A stretch of 64,000 nucleotides of DNA from positions 1,149,511 through 1,213,510 of the forward strand of contig CP129490.1 in assembly GCA_030584085.1 (NCBI GenBank). Direction: 5' to 3'. Under the pieces are notes generated by a model. It had not been told where the DNA came from, made no database searches, and saw only the letters and a list, made by a program, of their open reading frames with translations. The DNA comes from Melioribacteraceae bacterium (GTDB lineage: Bacteria > Bacteroidota > Ignavibacteria > Ignavibacteriales > Melioribacteraceae). Of the stretch, positions 28,420 to 36,254 are shown piece by piece (position 1 is the first letter of the stretch; each line of letters begins with the position of its first letter). Both the position numbers and the translations under genes were made by a program.

Positions 28420-29241
28420 ATGAAATCAATTGAAAAGCTCAATAATAAGTTTAATAGAAATCTACACATTTGTGTCGGTTTAGATACCGATATAAATAAA
28501 ATTCCAAAACATTTACTTAACTATGATGACCCGGTTTATGAATTCAATAAACAAGTAATTGAATCGACCAAAAAAGATTGCGCTGCTTACAAATTAAATC
28601 TGGCATTCTATGAAAAAGATGGGATAAATGGTTTAAGGACATTAGAAAAAACACTGTCAGAAATTCCGTCGGATGTTATAACAATTGGCGATGCAAAGCG
28701 TGGTGATATCGGAAATACAAGTAAGATGTATGCAGAATCATTATTTCATCATTTTGGGTTTGATGCATCTACATTACATCCGTATATGGGAAAAGATTCT
28801 GTCGATCCATTTCTTGATTATGAATCTAAATTGAATTTTATTTTAGTACTTACCTCCAATCAGAGTAATAAGGATTTTGAAAAACTAAAATTACAAAACG
28901 GTAAATTTGTTTATCAAGAAGTACTGAGCAAAGTAAATGATTGGAATAATAAAAATAATTGCGGAATTGTCTTTGGCGCTACAAATCCCCAAGAATTAAA
29001 AGATAATATCTCTTCATTTAATAACCTTCCGATTCTCTTACCCGGTGTCGGTTCTCAGGGTGGAAGTCTCGAAGAAGTTGTAGAAATATTTGAGTCAGCC
29101 GATAATAAAAACTATTTGATTAATGTCAGTCGTGCTCTAATTTACTGTGATTCAACAGAAAGCTTCCCGGAAAAAATTCATTACACACTTGAAGAATACA
29201 ATTCGATCATCCAAAGAATAAAAAATAAATTAGTGTCATAG
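28420..29241 (+). CDS. pyrF: Orotidine 5'-phosphate decarboxylase, type 2
   Basis: 273 residues. The type 2 active-site block is 'VITIGDAKRGDIGNTSKMYA' near residue 87 (Asp and Lys catalytic residues), preceded by 'CVGLDTDINKIP' near 18 and 'AAYKLNLAFYEKDG' near 52. Phosphate binding is at 'LPGVGSQGG' near 208. It makes UMP in pyrimidine synthesis. Its tight spacing after rodA suggests it is the last gene of the pur-mre unit; an 81-base gap follows. Confidence 0.95.
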   Translation: MKSIEKLNNKFNRNLHICVGLDTDINKIPKHLLNYDDPVYEFNKQVIESTKKDCAAYKLNLAFYEKDGINGLRTLEKTLSEIPSDVITIGDAKRGDIGNTSKMYAESLFHHFGFDASTLHPYMGKDSVDPFLDYESKLNFILVLTSNQSNKDFEKLKLQNGKFVYQEVLSKVNDWNNKNNCGIVFGATNPQELKDNISSFNNLPILLPGVGSQGGSLEEVVEIFESADNKNYLINVSRALIYCDSTESFPEKIHYTLEEYNSIIQRIKNKLVS

Positions 29242-29322
29242 GTTTAGAATCTATAATTAATTTATTAAATTATAAAACGAAGTAATCTTCTGATTTGTAT
29301 CAAAGAATAGCAGAGGGCAGAA

Positions 29323-30807
29323 ATGATCAGCTCCGAAAGAATCTTTGAAAAAGACTTATACGAAATCTGGATTAATCAGAATTTCGAAAGTAACTTACAA
29401 ACAATTGATGGAGATGAGATAGCAGTACTTGATGCCGGTCAACACAACTCCGATACTACCGGCCCCGATTTTCATAACGCAAGAATTAGAATTGGAAACT
29501 TAACTTTTGTCGGTGATATAGAAATTGACAGTGACTATCACGATTGGAAATCACACGGGCATCACCTAAATAACAAGTATAATAAAGTTGTACTCCACCT
29601 TTCGCTCACAAATAAATTTAATCAACCTTATGTTTATTCAAAAGATGGCAGAAAAATTCCATCGATAAAACTAGCCGATCATGTTGAAGTTCAGCAAGTC
29701 AAATCAATCAGCAAAAAAATTGAATCATACAATTCAAATCACGAACACACCTTGCGATGCATCGAAAGTAACAGCATTATTGATTTGAGGAGCAAAGAAA
29801 AATTTGTGCTGGATCTTGGAACAGAACGATACAAAAAAAAATGTATGAAGTTCTATGATAGATTAAAAGAACTAAAATACATTAGTGAACTTCAGCTGAA
29901 AGAACCGGTAATAAAATATGAATTGGGCGAAGAATTCAGAAATAAAAAATACACTCATAATGATTTCAAAGAAAAAGATCTTTGGCTTCAGCTACTTTAT
30001 GAAAATGTATTTGAAGCACTTGGTTATTCAAAAAATAAATCAATAATGATGAAACTCGCGCAAGCGGCTAATATTAATTTTATTAATAGTTTTTTAAATG
30101 CTGGTAAAACTGATAAACAAAAATTAGAAGCAGCATTATTTGGAGTAAGTGGATTACTTCCTGATGCTGAAAAACTTCCCGATAATCACAAATCCGAGTA
30201 CACAAAAAAAATATTTGAAGAATGGAAGTCCTTACAAAGCAAATATGATGGGGAAACGTTTAACGAGACCGATTGGAATTTTTTCAGACTACGCCCGCAG
30301 AACTTTCCTACAATAAGAATTGCCGGAGGAATTGAAATTCTTCAAAGTTTAGTTAATGATAATTTGGTGAGTTCGTTAATAAAAAAAATTAAAGAAATAC
30401 GTAACCTTAACGTTTTAATAAATTCATTGCGATCAGTATTTGTGGTTAGATCACATGGTTTCTGGGAAGATCATTATGTGTTTGATAAAAAAGCTTCAAC
30501 TAAAATAAAATATTTTGTCGGAGCAGGCAGAGCAGATGAAATCGTTATTAATGTATTGCTTCCATTTTTTACGGTGTACTTCGAAGTTTTTGGCAATCAG
30601 GATTTAGCAAAAAAGGTTTTCAAACTTTACAGTATTTACAAACAGAAAAATGATAATAAAATTGTTCGAGAAGTTTCGGAAACACTCGGTCTTAATCGTG
30701 TTTCGAACAGAACAGTTTATTCTCAAGGAATGATAGAATTATTCAGACACTTTTGCTCAAAAGGTAAGTGTTTAGAATGCGAGATTGGCAAACAAGTTTT
30801 TAATTAA
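29323..30807 (+). CDS. DUF2851 family protein
   Basis: 494 residues. It matches my memory of DUF2851 from the opening 'ISSERIFEKDLYEIW' and the strongly conserved block 'TTGPDFHNARIRIG' plus 'GDIEIDSDYHDWKSHGHH' (about 45-85), which resembles a nuclease-like core with acidic residues and histidines. The C-terminus carries a small cysteine cluster, 'HFCSKGKCLECEIG'. The family is widespread in Bacteroidota and Chlorobiota and, as far as I know, uncharacterised. No membrane segments. It overlaps the convergent bfn gene by 4 bases. Confidence 0.75.
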   Translation: MISSERIFEKDLYEIWINQNFESNLQTIDGDEIAVLDAGQHNSDTTGPDFHNARIRIGNLTFVGDIEIDSDYHDWKSHGHHLNNKYNKVVLHLSLTNKFNQPYVYSKDGRKIPSIKLADHVEVQQVKSISKKIESYNSNHEHTLRCIESNSIIDLRSKEKFVLDLGTERYKKKCMKFYDRLKELKYISELQLKEPVIKYELGEEFRNKKYTHNDFKEKDLWLQLLYENVFEALGYSKNKSIMMKLAQAANINFINSFLNAGKTDKQKLEAALFGVSGLLPDAEKLPDNHKSEYTKKIFEEWKSLQSKYDGETFNETDWNFFRLRPQNFPTIRIAGGIEILQSLVNDNLVSSLIKKIKEIRNLNVLINSLRSVFVVRSHGFWEDHYVFDKKASTKIKYFVGAGRADEIVINVLLPFFTVYFEVFGNQDLAKKVFKLYSIYKQKNDNKIVREVSETLGLNRVSNRTVYSQGMIELFRHFCSKGKCLECEIGKQVFN

Positions 30808-31391
30808 TTGTTACTGCTCTTCCTTCGATTTATTTCATCTCTCAGTTTTGCGGCTCGTTCATAATCTTCTTTTTCTATAGCTTCGCGTAATTGATCTTGT
30901 AAACTTGCACTTTTTGATTCAACTTTTTTCTTGACTTCACTTTCTTTTTCATTCATTTCTTCGGTTATTTCATCTTCGTCGGTAGTTGGTATAAATGCGG
31001 CATTTTTCATTACTTCTTCGGAAACAAAAATTGGTGCTTCGGATCTTACGGCTAACGCAATAGCATCACTCGGACGCGAATCAATTTCATTTGTAAGTGA
31101 AGAAACTTCCAACACAACTTTTGCATAAAAAGTATTCTCTTTCAGTTCATCGATGATAACTTCTATTACTGTTCCGCCTAAATTGTCTATTGTGTTTTTT
31201 AAGAGGTCATGAGTTAACGGTCTGGGAGGTTTTATTCCTTCCATTTCGAGTGCTATTGATTGAGCCTCGAACGAACCAATTATAATCGGTAATCTTCTAT
31301 TGCCGTAAGTCTCTTTTAACAAGAGTGCATAAGCCCCTCCGGCAGAGGGGCTTGCAGATAATCCTAATATTTCAACTTGTATCTTATTCAT
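30804..31391 (-). CDS. Bifunctional nuclease-like protein (BFN/DUF151) with C-terminal UVR motif
   Basis: 195 residues. The BFN domain covers about residues 1-130, with 'LPIIIGSFEAQSIALEMEG' near 34, 'RPLTHDLL' near 57 and 'SRPSDAIALAVRSEAPIFV' near 105. A charged linker leads to a UVR-type helical hairpin (LREAIEKEDYERAAKLRDEI) at the C-terminus. BFN proteins have been linked to nuclease activity, and in Bacteroidota this two-part form is common. It starts 8 bases after etfA and is probably in the etfB-etfA transcript. Confidence 0.85.
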   Translation of the reverse strand: MNKIQVEILGLSASPSAGGAYALLLKETYGNRRLPIIIGSFEAQSIALEMEGIKPPRPLTHDLLKNTIDNLGGTVIEVIIDELKENTFYAKVVLEVSSLTNEIDSRPSDAIALAVRSEAPIFVSEEVMKNAAFIPTTDEDEITEEMNEKESEVKKKVESKSASLQDQLREAIEKEDYERAAKLRDEINRRKSSNN

Positions 31392-31399
31392 AATATCTT

Positions 31400-32368
31400 C
31401 TATTCTGCTTTCAGTTTTTTGATCTCTTCAATTAGTTTTGGAACCACTTCAAATACATCACCGGTAATTCCGTAATCGGCAATTGTAAATATAGGTGCGT
31501 CTTTATCTTTATTAATTGCAACAATATATTTTGATGATCTCATACCGGCTAAATGTTGAATTGCTCCGGAGATTCCAACTGCTATGTAAAGTGAAGGCGT
31601 TACGGTTTTACCGGTTTGTCCCACTTGTTCACCATGAGGTCTCCATCCAGCGTCCACTACAGCACGAGAGGCACCGACTGCAGCGCCAAGTGTTTCGGCT
31701 AGTTCTTCAATCATGCCAAAATTATCCGGACCTTTTAAACCTCTTCCGCCGGAAACTATTATGTCAGCTTCTGATACATCCAGTTTACCTTCGGATTTTT
31801 TAACTTCGGTTACTCTACAAGAAAGATCAGGTGAACTAATTTCTTTCACTTCAATTTCTGCTGAATCAGTATTCGGTTCGCCGGCATTAAAGATATTTGT
31901 TCTTAATGTGAAGACTTTGATTTTACTATTTACTTTAACATCAATTATTGCTTTGCCGGCATAGACCGGACGGGCTGCAATAATATCGTTTTCAAAATTG
32001 AAAGCAACGCAATCCATTGCAATTCCGGCATTTAACTTTGCTGCAACTCTCGGGGCTAAATCTTTGCCCAAAGCCGTGTTAGGGAAAATTATAACATCGG
32101 CACCAATAGCTTGAGTATGTTCAACCAATGATTTCGTGTAAGCTGAAGATGAATAAAGAGCAAGATCTGAGTTTTTAATATGTGTTACCTTTTTTACACC
32201 AAATCCACCAACTTTTGCCAATTCATTTATATCCGAGCCGATAACAACAGCTTCAAAATCACATCCTAATTTCTCCGAAAAATCTTTACCTACTTTTACC
32301 GCTTCGAACGAAGCTTTTTTTATAATTCCGTTTCTTTGTTCAAGAAATGCCAATACTTTTTTTGCCAT
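31400..32368 (-). CDS. etfA: Electron transfer flavoprotein, alpha subunit
   Basis: 322 residues. The C-terminal FAD-binding domain is clear: 'IVSGGRGLKGPDNF' near residue 205, 'GASRAVVDAGWRPHGEQVGQTGK' split over the flavin pocket near 233-255, and 'LYIAVGISGAIQHLAGM' near 261. ETF shuttles electrons from acyl-CoA and other dehydrogenases to the quinone pool. An SD (GGAGG) precedes the ATG. It forms a pair with etfB 11 bases upstream. Partners such as ETF-quinone oxidoreductase or acyl-CoA dehydrogenases are not in the window. Confidence 0.96.
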   Translation of the reverse strand: MAKKVLAFLEQRNGIIKKASFEAVKVGKDFSEKLGCDFEAVVIGSDINELAKVGGFGVKKVTHIKNSDLALYSSSAYTKSLVEHTQAIGADVIIFPNTALGKDLAPRVAAKLNAGIAMDCVAFNFENDIIAARPVYAGKAIIDVKVNSKIKVFTLRTNIFNAGEPNTDSAEIEVKEISSPDLSCRVTEVKKSEGKLDVSEADIIVSGGRGLKGPDNFGMIEELAETLGAAVGASRAVVDAGWRPHGEQVGQTGKTVTPSLYIAVGISGAIQHLAGMRSSKYIVAINKDKDAPIFTIADYGITGDVFEVVPKLIEEIKKLKAE

Positions 32369-32379
32369 GTTCTCCTCCC

Positions 32380-33126
32380 TTAAATTACTTTTGCTTCTTC
32401 TCTAAGCAATTTTACTAATTCCGGTACCGCGCTTGAATCTTCACCTAAAATTTTACCGGGTTGTTTAGCGGGAGGTTTTTTCATTCCAACAACTTCAACT
32501 AAATTGCTATAAGTTTCTGGAGTCTTTTCTTCGATAGTTTTTTTCTTTGCCTGCATAATTCCTTTTAACGAAGCGTATCTCGGTTCGTTCAAACCCTTTT
32601 GTGCTGTAATTACAACCGGGAATGAAGTTTCTACAATTTCTCTTCCGCCTTCAATTTCCCGCTCAGCTATAACTTTTTCGCCATCTATTTTAAGATCAAC
32701 CACAACAGTGACGCAATTGTAATTTAACAATTCTGCTGTAACTTGCCCTGTTATCGAATTATCATAGTCAACTGATTGCTTACCAAAGAAAACCACTTTT
32801 GCATCTTGAGCTTTTATTTCATCAGCTAAAGCTTTAGCTATACCTATGGAATCTCGTTGATTTTCGTCTTTTAGTAAAACGGCAGAATCGACACCCATTG
32901 CCAATGCTTTTCTTAGTGTTTCTTTATTAGCATCAGGTCCAACACTTATGGCAACTACTTCACCTTGCTGGGCTTCTTTTAGTTTAAGCGCTTCTTCAAT
33001 CGCAAATTCATCATACGGATTTACGACAAACGTAACACCGTTCGGATCAATGTTTTTGCCATCTGAACCAACACTTACTTTGGTCGCAGTATCCGGAACA
33101 TGGCTTACGCATACAGCTATTTTCAT
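32380..33126 (-). CDS. etfB: Electron transfer flavoprotein, beta subunit
   Basis: 248 residues. Family features are the N-terminal 'IAVCVSHVPDTATKV', 'VVNPYDEFAIEEALKLKE' near residue 33, 'SVGPDANKETLRKALAMG' near 60 and 'VFFGKQSVDYDNSITG' near 110 (AMP-site region). Together with EtfA it forms the soluble heterodimer. A very good SD (AAAGGAGG) precedes the ATG, and it heads the minus-strand unit etfB-etfA-bfn. Confidence 0.96.
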   Translation of the reverse strand: MKIAVCVSHVPDTATKVSVGSDGKNIDPNGVTFVVNPYDEFAIEEALKLKEAQQGEVVAISVGPDANKETLRKALAMGVDSAVLLKDENQRDSIGIAKALADEIKAQDAKVVFFGKQSVDYDNSITGQVTAELLNYNCVTVVVDLKIDGEKVIAEREIEGGREIVETSFPVVITAQKGLNEPRYASLKGIMQAKKKTIEEKTPETYSNLVEVVGMKKPPAKQPGKILGEDSSAVPELVKLLREEAKVI

Positions 33127-33258
33127 CCTTCCTCCTTTATTTCATCAAATAGATTAAAAAAGATATAAATACGAGAATAAAATTACAAAATTAAGATGAC
33201 TAATTTATTTTATAACCATATTTTCATAACTTTCTTTTCAATAAGAAAAGTCCTTAAA

Positions 33259-33549
33259 ATGCTTGAAGAAAAACCCACTGGAATTACTGAACCCGAATTT
33301 GAAGAAGAAATTGATGTTGGATTGCCATTCAAGGTAGTTCTTTATAATGATGATTGGCATACGTTTGATGAAGTTATTGATCAGATTATTAAAGCGATTA
33401 ATTGTTCTTTGCAAAAAGCTCGCGATTTAACATTTGAAGTACACGTTAAAGGTAAAGCAATTGTATTTTTTGGACCTTTACCTGAATGCTTAAAAGTCTC
33501 CTCAGTTCTCGAAGAAATCGAATTACACACACAAATCATATCCCAATAA
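33259..33549 (+). CDS. clpS: ATP-dependent Clp protease adaptor ClpS
   Basis: 96 residues from ATG 33259. The core motif 'FKVVLYNDDWHTFDEVI' (N-degron pocket, with the Asn-Asp-Asp loop) is followed by 'KAINCSLQKARDLTFEVH' and 'GKAIVFFGPLPEC', as in ClpS. It delivers N-end-rule substrates to ClpAP-type proteases. An in-frame ATG at 33196 would add 21 hydrophobic and basic residues (MTNLFYNHIFITFF...), unlike usual ClpS N-termini, so I prefer the internal ATG. No clpA or clpP is nearby. Confidence 0.88.
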   Translation: MLEEKPTGITEPEFEEEIDVGLPFKVVLYNDDWHTFDEVIDQIIKAINCSLQKARDLTFEVHVKGKAIVFFGPLPECLKVSSVLEEIELHTQIISQ

Positions 33550-33554
33550 TTCTG

Positions 33555-33562
33555 TATATTTG
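33555..33562 (+). promoter_or_regulatory. Candidate -7 promoter element upstream of the YchF-like gene
   Basis: TATATTTG exactly fits the Bacteroidota TAnnTTTG proximal element, 36 bases upstream of the ATG at 33599. No clear TTTG distal element lies at the expected distance. Confidence 0.3.
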
Positions 33563-33598
33563 TATCCTATATAAAATTATTCAAACTAAAGGAAATAT

Positions 33599-34675
33599 AT
33601 GCAAATTGGATTGGTAGGATTACAATTTTCAGGTAAATCAACTCTTTTCAATACATTAGCTCAAACCGAAATGGTTCCTTCCGGAAAGGACGAAACCGTT
33701 ATTGAAGTCGTAAAAGTACCCGATGAAAGATTAGATAAATTGACTGAGATGTTTAATCCTAAGAAAAAAGTTACTGCAACAATCGAGGTGTTTGACATTC
33801 CCGGATTGCAAATGCAAGATGACGGGAAAGTAAAAATTACAAGTGCGTTTTTGAATAATGTAAAAAATAACGATGCACTCTTTTATGTAATTCGTCAATT
33901 CGACGAACCATCAGTTCCGCATCCAATGAATTCTATTGATGTTAAACGCGACATTGAATTTCTTGAGACAGAATTTCTTCTATCTGATTTAACATTTTTG
34001 GAAAATCGTCTTGAGAAACTTCAAAAAGAAGTAATGAAAACGAAAGATGATAAAATAAAAAGAGAAATTCCCTTAATTGAAAAATGTCATAAGCATATTG
34101 AAAGTGAATTACCATTAAGGACTCTGGAACTTGATGATAATGAGCGGAAGATATTATCAGGTTATCAACTTCTTACATTAAAACCTTTAGCAATTGCGAT
34201 TAATTGTGATGAAAACTCCATAAGTGATGTTGATAAAATTGTTAGTGATGTAAAAGCAAGTCTCAATGATAAAACAGTTGCGGTAATTCCTTTCTTTGCA
34301 AAAATTGAGTATGAACTTTCGCAAATGGAAGAAGAAGATCGTAAGTCCTTTATGAGTGATTACGGAATACATGAGTCAGCATTATCAAAAATATTACGAA
34401 CGAGTTATGAGATATTAGGTCTGCAATCATTTTTTACTGTTGGTGAAGATGAATGCAGGGCATGGACAATCAAAAAGAATTATACCGCTCAAGATTCTGC
34501 CGGTGTAATTCACACTGATTTTTATAATAAATTTATTCGAGCTGAAGTAGTTAGTTATGCAGATTATATTGAACACGGTTCATTTGCAAAATGTAAAGAA
34601 GCAGGTGTTTGGCGGCTCGAAGGCAAAGAGTACATCGTAAAAGATGGTGACATTTTAAACATTCGACACAATTAA
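33599..34675 (+). CDS. YchF/Obg-like GTPase (OLA1 family, DUF933 C-terminal domain)
   Basis: 358 residues. A G domain is visible: the P-loop reads 'GLQFSGKSTLFNTLAQ' at residue 6, the G3 motif 'FDIPGL' near 66, and the 'AINCDEN' segment near 200 corresponds to the unusual NxxE motif that gives YchF proteins ATP preference. The coiled-coil insert lies around 125-165. The C-terminal TGS/DUF933 part ends 'YIVKDGDILNIRHN'. YchF binds ribosomes and helps in stress responses. The P-loop departs from the usual GLPNVGKS. The pepD gene follows 15 bases later. Confidence 0.85.
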   Translation: MQIGLVGLQFSGKSTLFNTLAQTEMVPSGKDETVIEVVKVPDERLDKLTEMFNPKKKVTATIEVFDIPGLQMQDDGKVKITSAFLNNVKNNDALFYVIRQFDEPSVPHPMNSIDVKRDIEFLETEFLLSDLTFLENRLEKLQKEVMKTKDDKIKREIPLIEKCHKHIESELPLRTLELDDNERKILSGYQLLTLKPLAIAINCDENSISDVDKIVSDVKASLNDKTVAVIPFFAKIEYELSQMEEEDRKSFMSDYGIHESALSKILRTSYEILGLQSFFTVGEDECRAWTIKKNYTAQDSAGVIHTDFYNKFIRAEVVSYADYIEHGSFAKCKEAGVWRLEGKEYIVKDGDILNIRHN

Positions 34676-34690
34676 AGTAAAGGAGATTTC

Positions 34691-36160
34691 ATGTCTAAAC
34701 AAGCTATCGAAGGTTTGAAACCGGAATTAATTTGGCAGCGATTCTATGAAATTAGTCAAATCCCAAGACCTTCAAAAAAAGAAGAAAAAATTTTAGAATA
34801 CTTAAGAAACTTTGCTAAAGAACATAATCTTGAAGTGTTGGAAGATGATATCCATAATATAGTTATGAAAGTTCCGGCAACAAAAGGTTATGAAAAAGCT
34901 CCGACTGTAATTATTCAGGGTCATGTTGATATGGTTTGCGAAAAGAACAAGGGCACTAAACATGACTTTGATAATGATCCAATAAAACTGGTTAGAGATG
35001 GTGAATGGCTTGCTGCTGAGGGAACAACTTTAGGAGCCGATAATGGTATTGGTGTAGCAGCCGGACTTGCTTTAGTTACCGATGAATCAGTGGTTCATGG
35101 ACCCCTCGAAATTCTGTGCACAGTTGATGAAGAAACAGGCTTGACAGGAGCGAATAATCTGGGCAAAGGATTACTTGAAGGTAAAACTCTTCTGAATTTG
35201 GATTCGGAAGAGGACGGAGCGTTTTATGTAGGTTGTTCTGGCGGACAAGATACTGTGGGGATTTATAATATTGAGTGGGGAGATATACCTACTGGATATA
35301 AGTCATTTGAGCTTATGCTTGACGGATTAAAAGGCGGTCACTCGGGATTGGATATTGCTAACGGTAGGGGAAATGCTATTAAACTTTTTACAAGGTTACT
35401 GCTTAAACTTTCCGGTATTGATTACAGAATTGCCGAAATAAACGGTGGTTCAAAACGAAACGCAATTCCTCGCGAAGCTGAAGCAATAATCTTTATGAAT
35501 GAATCGGATGAAAATAAGGTAAAAGAAATTGCAAAAAACTTTGTTAAGGAAGCATTGCTAGAATTTAAAGTTAATGACGGTGGAATAAAGGTTACCTTAA
35601 CTCAAAAAGAATTCAATCACAAAAAAGTTTTTGCAAAGAACTTTTCTGATAAAGTTGTTAATTTATTGCATGCCTTACCGCATGGTATCATGGCGATGAG
35701 TCCGGATATCCCCGGTTTAGTTGAGACCTCAACAAACTTAGCAACAATTTTTACTAAAGAAGATAAATTGAGAATTGGGACAAGCCAACGCAGTTCGATC
35801 GATGTAGCAAAAGCCAATATTTCCGAAATGGTAAAATCTGCTTTCAAGTTAGCGGGAATTGATGCAATTGAGGATGCGGATAGTTATCCCGGTTGGCAGC
35901 CTAATATGGATTCTCAAATCCTAAAGCTTGGAAAATCTGTTTTCAAAAATATTTTTGGAAAAGAACCGGAGATAAAAGCTATACATGCCGGTTTGGAATG
36001 TGGAATTTTAGCCGATAAATATCCGGGTCTTGATATGGTTTCCTTCGGCCCAACTATTCAGGGTGCTCATTCTCCTGATGAAAGACTTAATATCCCTGAT
36101 GTGGAAAAGTTTTATAAACTTTTAAGCGGTATTTTAGAAAAGATCGCAAAAAATAATTAA
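34691..36160 (+). CDS. pepD: Aminoacyl-histidine dipeptidase (Xaa-His dipeptidase)
   Basis: 489 residues, M20 family. The N-terminus 'LKPELIWQRFYEISQIPRPSKKEE' is typical. Metal ligands appear in 'IIQGHVDMVCEKN' near residue 78, 'TLGADNGIGVAAG' near 116, 'DEETGLTGA' near 147 (catalytic and bridging Glu), 'NLDSEEDG' near 170 and 'GAHSPDERLNI' near 459. The lid domain includes 'GLKGGHSGLDI'. It is a cytosolic metallopeptidase for dipeptides such as carnosine-like Xaa-His. It has its own SD (AAAGGAG) and a terminator at 36169-36200. Confidence 0.95.
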   Translation: MSKQAIEGLKPELIWQRFYEISQIPRPSKKEEKILEYLRNFAKEHNLEVLEDDIHNIVMKVPATKGYEKAPTVIIQGHVDMVCEKNKGTKHDFDNDPIKLVRDGEWLAAEGTTLGADNGIGVAAGLALVTDESVVHGPLEILCTVDEETGLTGANNLGKGLLEGKTLLNLDSEEDGAFYVGCSGGQDTVGIYNIEWGDIPTGYKSFELMLDGLKGGHSGLDIANGRGNAIKLFTRLLLKLSGIDYRIAEINGGSKRNAIPREAEAIIFMNESDENKVKEIAKNFVKEALLEFKVNDGGIKVTLTQKEFNHKKVFAKNFSDKVVNLLHALPHGIMAMSPDIPGLVETSTNLATIFTKEDKLRIGTSQRSSIDVAKANISEMVKSAFKLAGIDAIEDADSYPGWQPNMDSQILKLGKSVFKNIFGKEPEIKAIHAGLECGILADKYPGLDMVSFGPTIQGAHSPDERLNIPDVEKFYKLLSGILEKIAKNN

Positions 36161-36168
36161 GCTCAATT

Positions 36169-36200
36169 AAGGGGATAGAATTTACATCTATCCCTTTTTT
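36169..36200 (+). terminator. Rho-independent terminator of pepD
   Basis: The stem AAGGGGATAG (36169-36178) pairs with CTATCCCTTT (36188-36197), followed by a T-run. It is located 8 bases after the pepD stop. Confidence 0.87.
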
Positions 36201-36254
36201 GTTTTAAATTGATGCGGTAAAAAATTGGATAACAACATCTAATAATAAAATAGA

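Noticed and set aside
33196-33258. Longer N-terminus of ClpS
   Set aside because: The extra 21 residues are hydrophobic and basic and not typical of ClpS; the internal ATG fits the usual acidic, short N-terminal tail.
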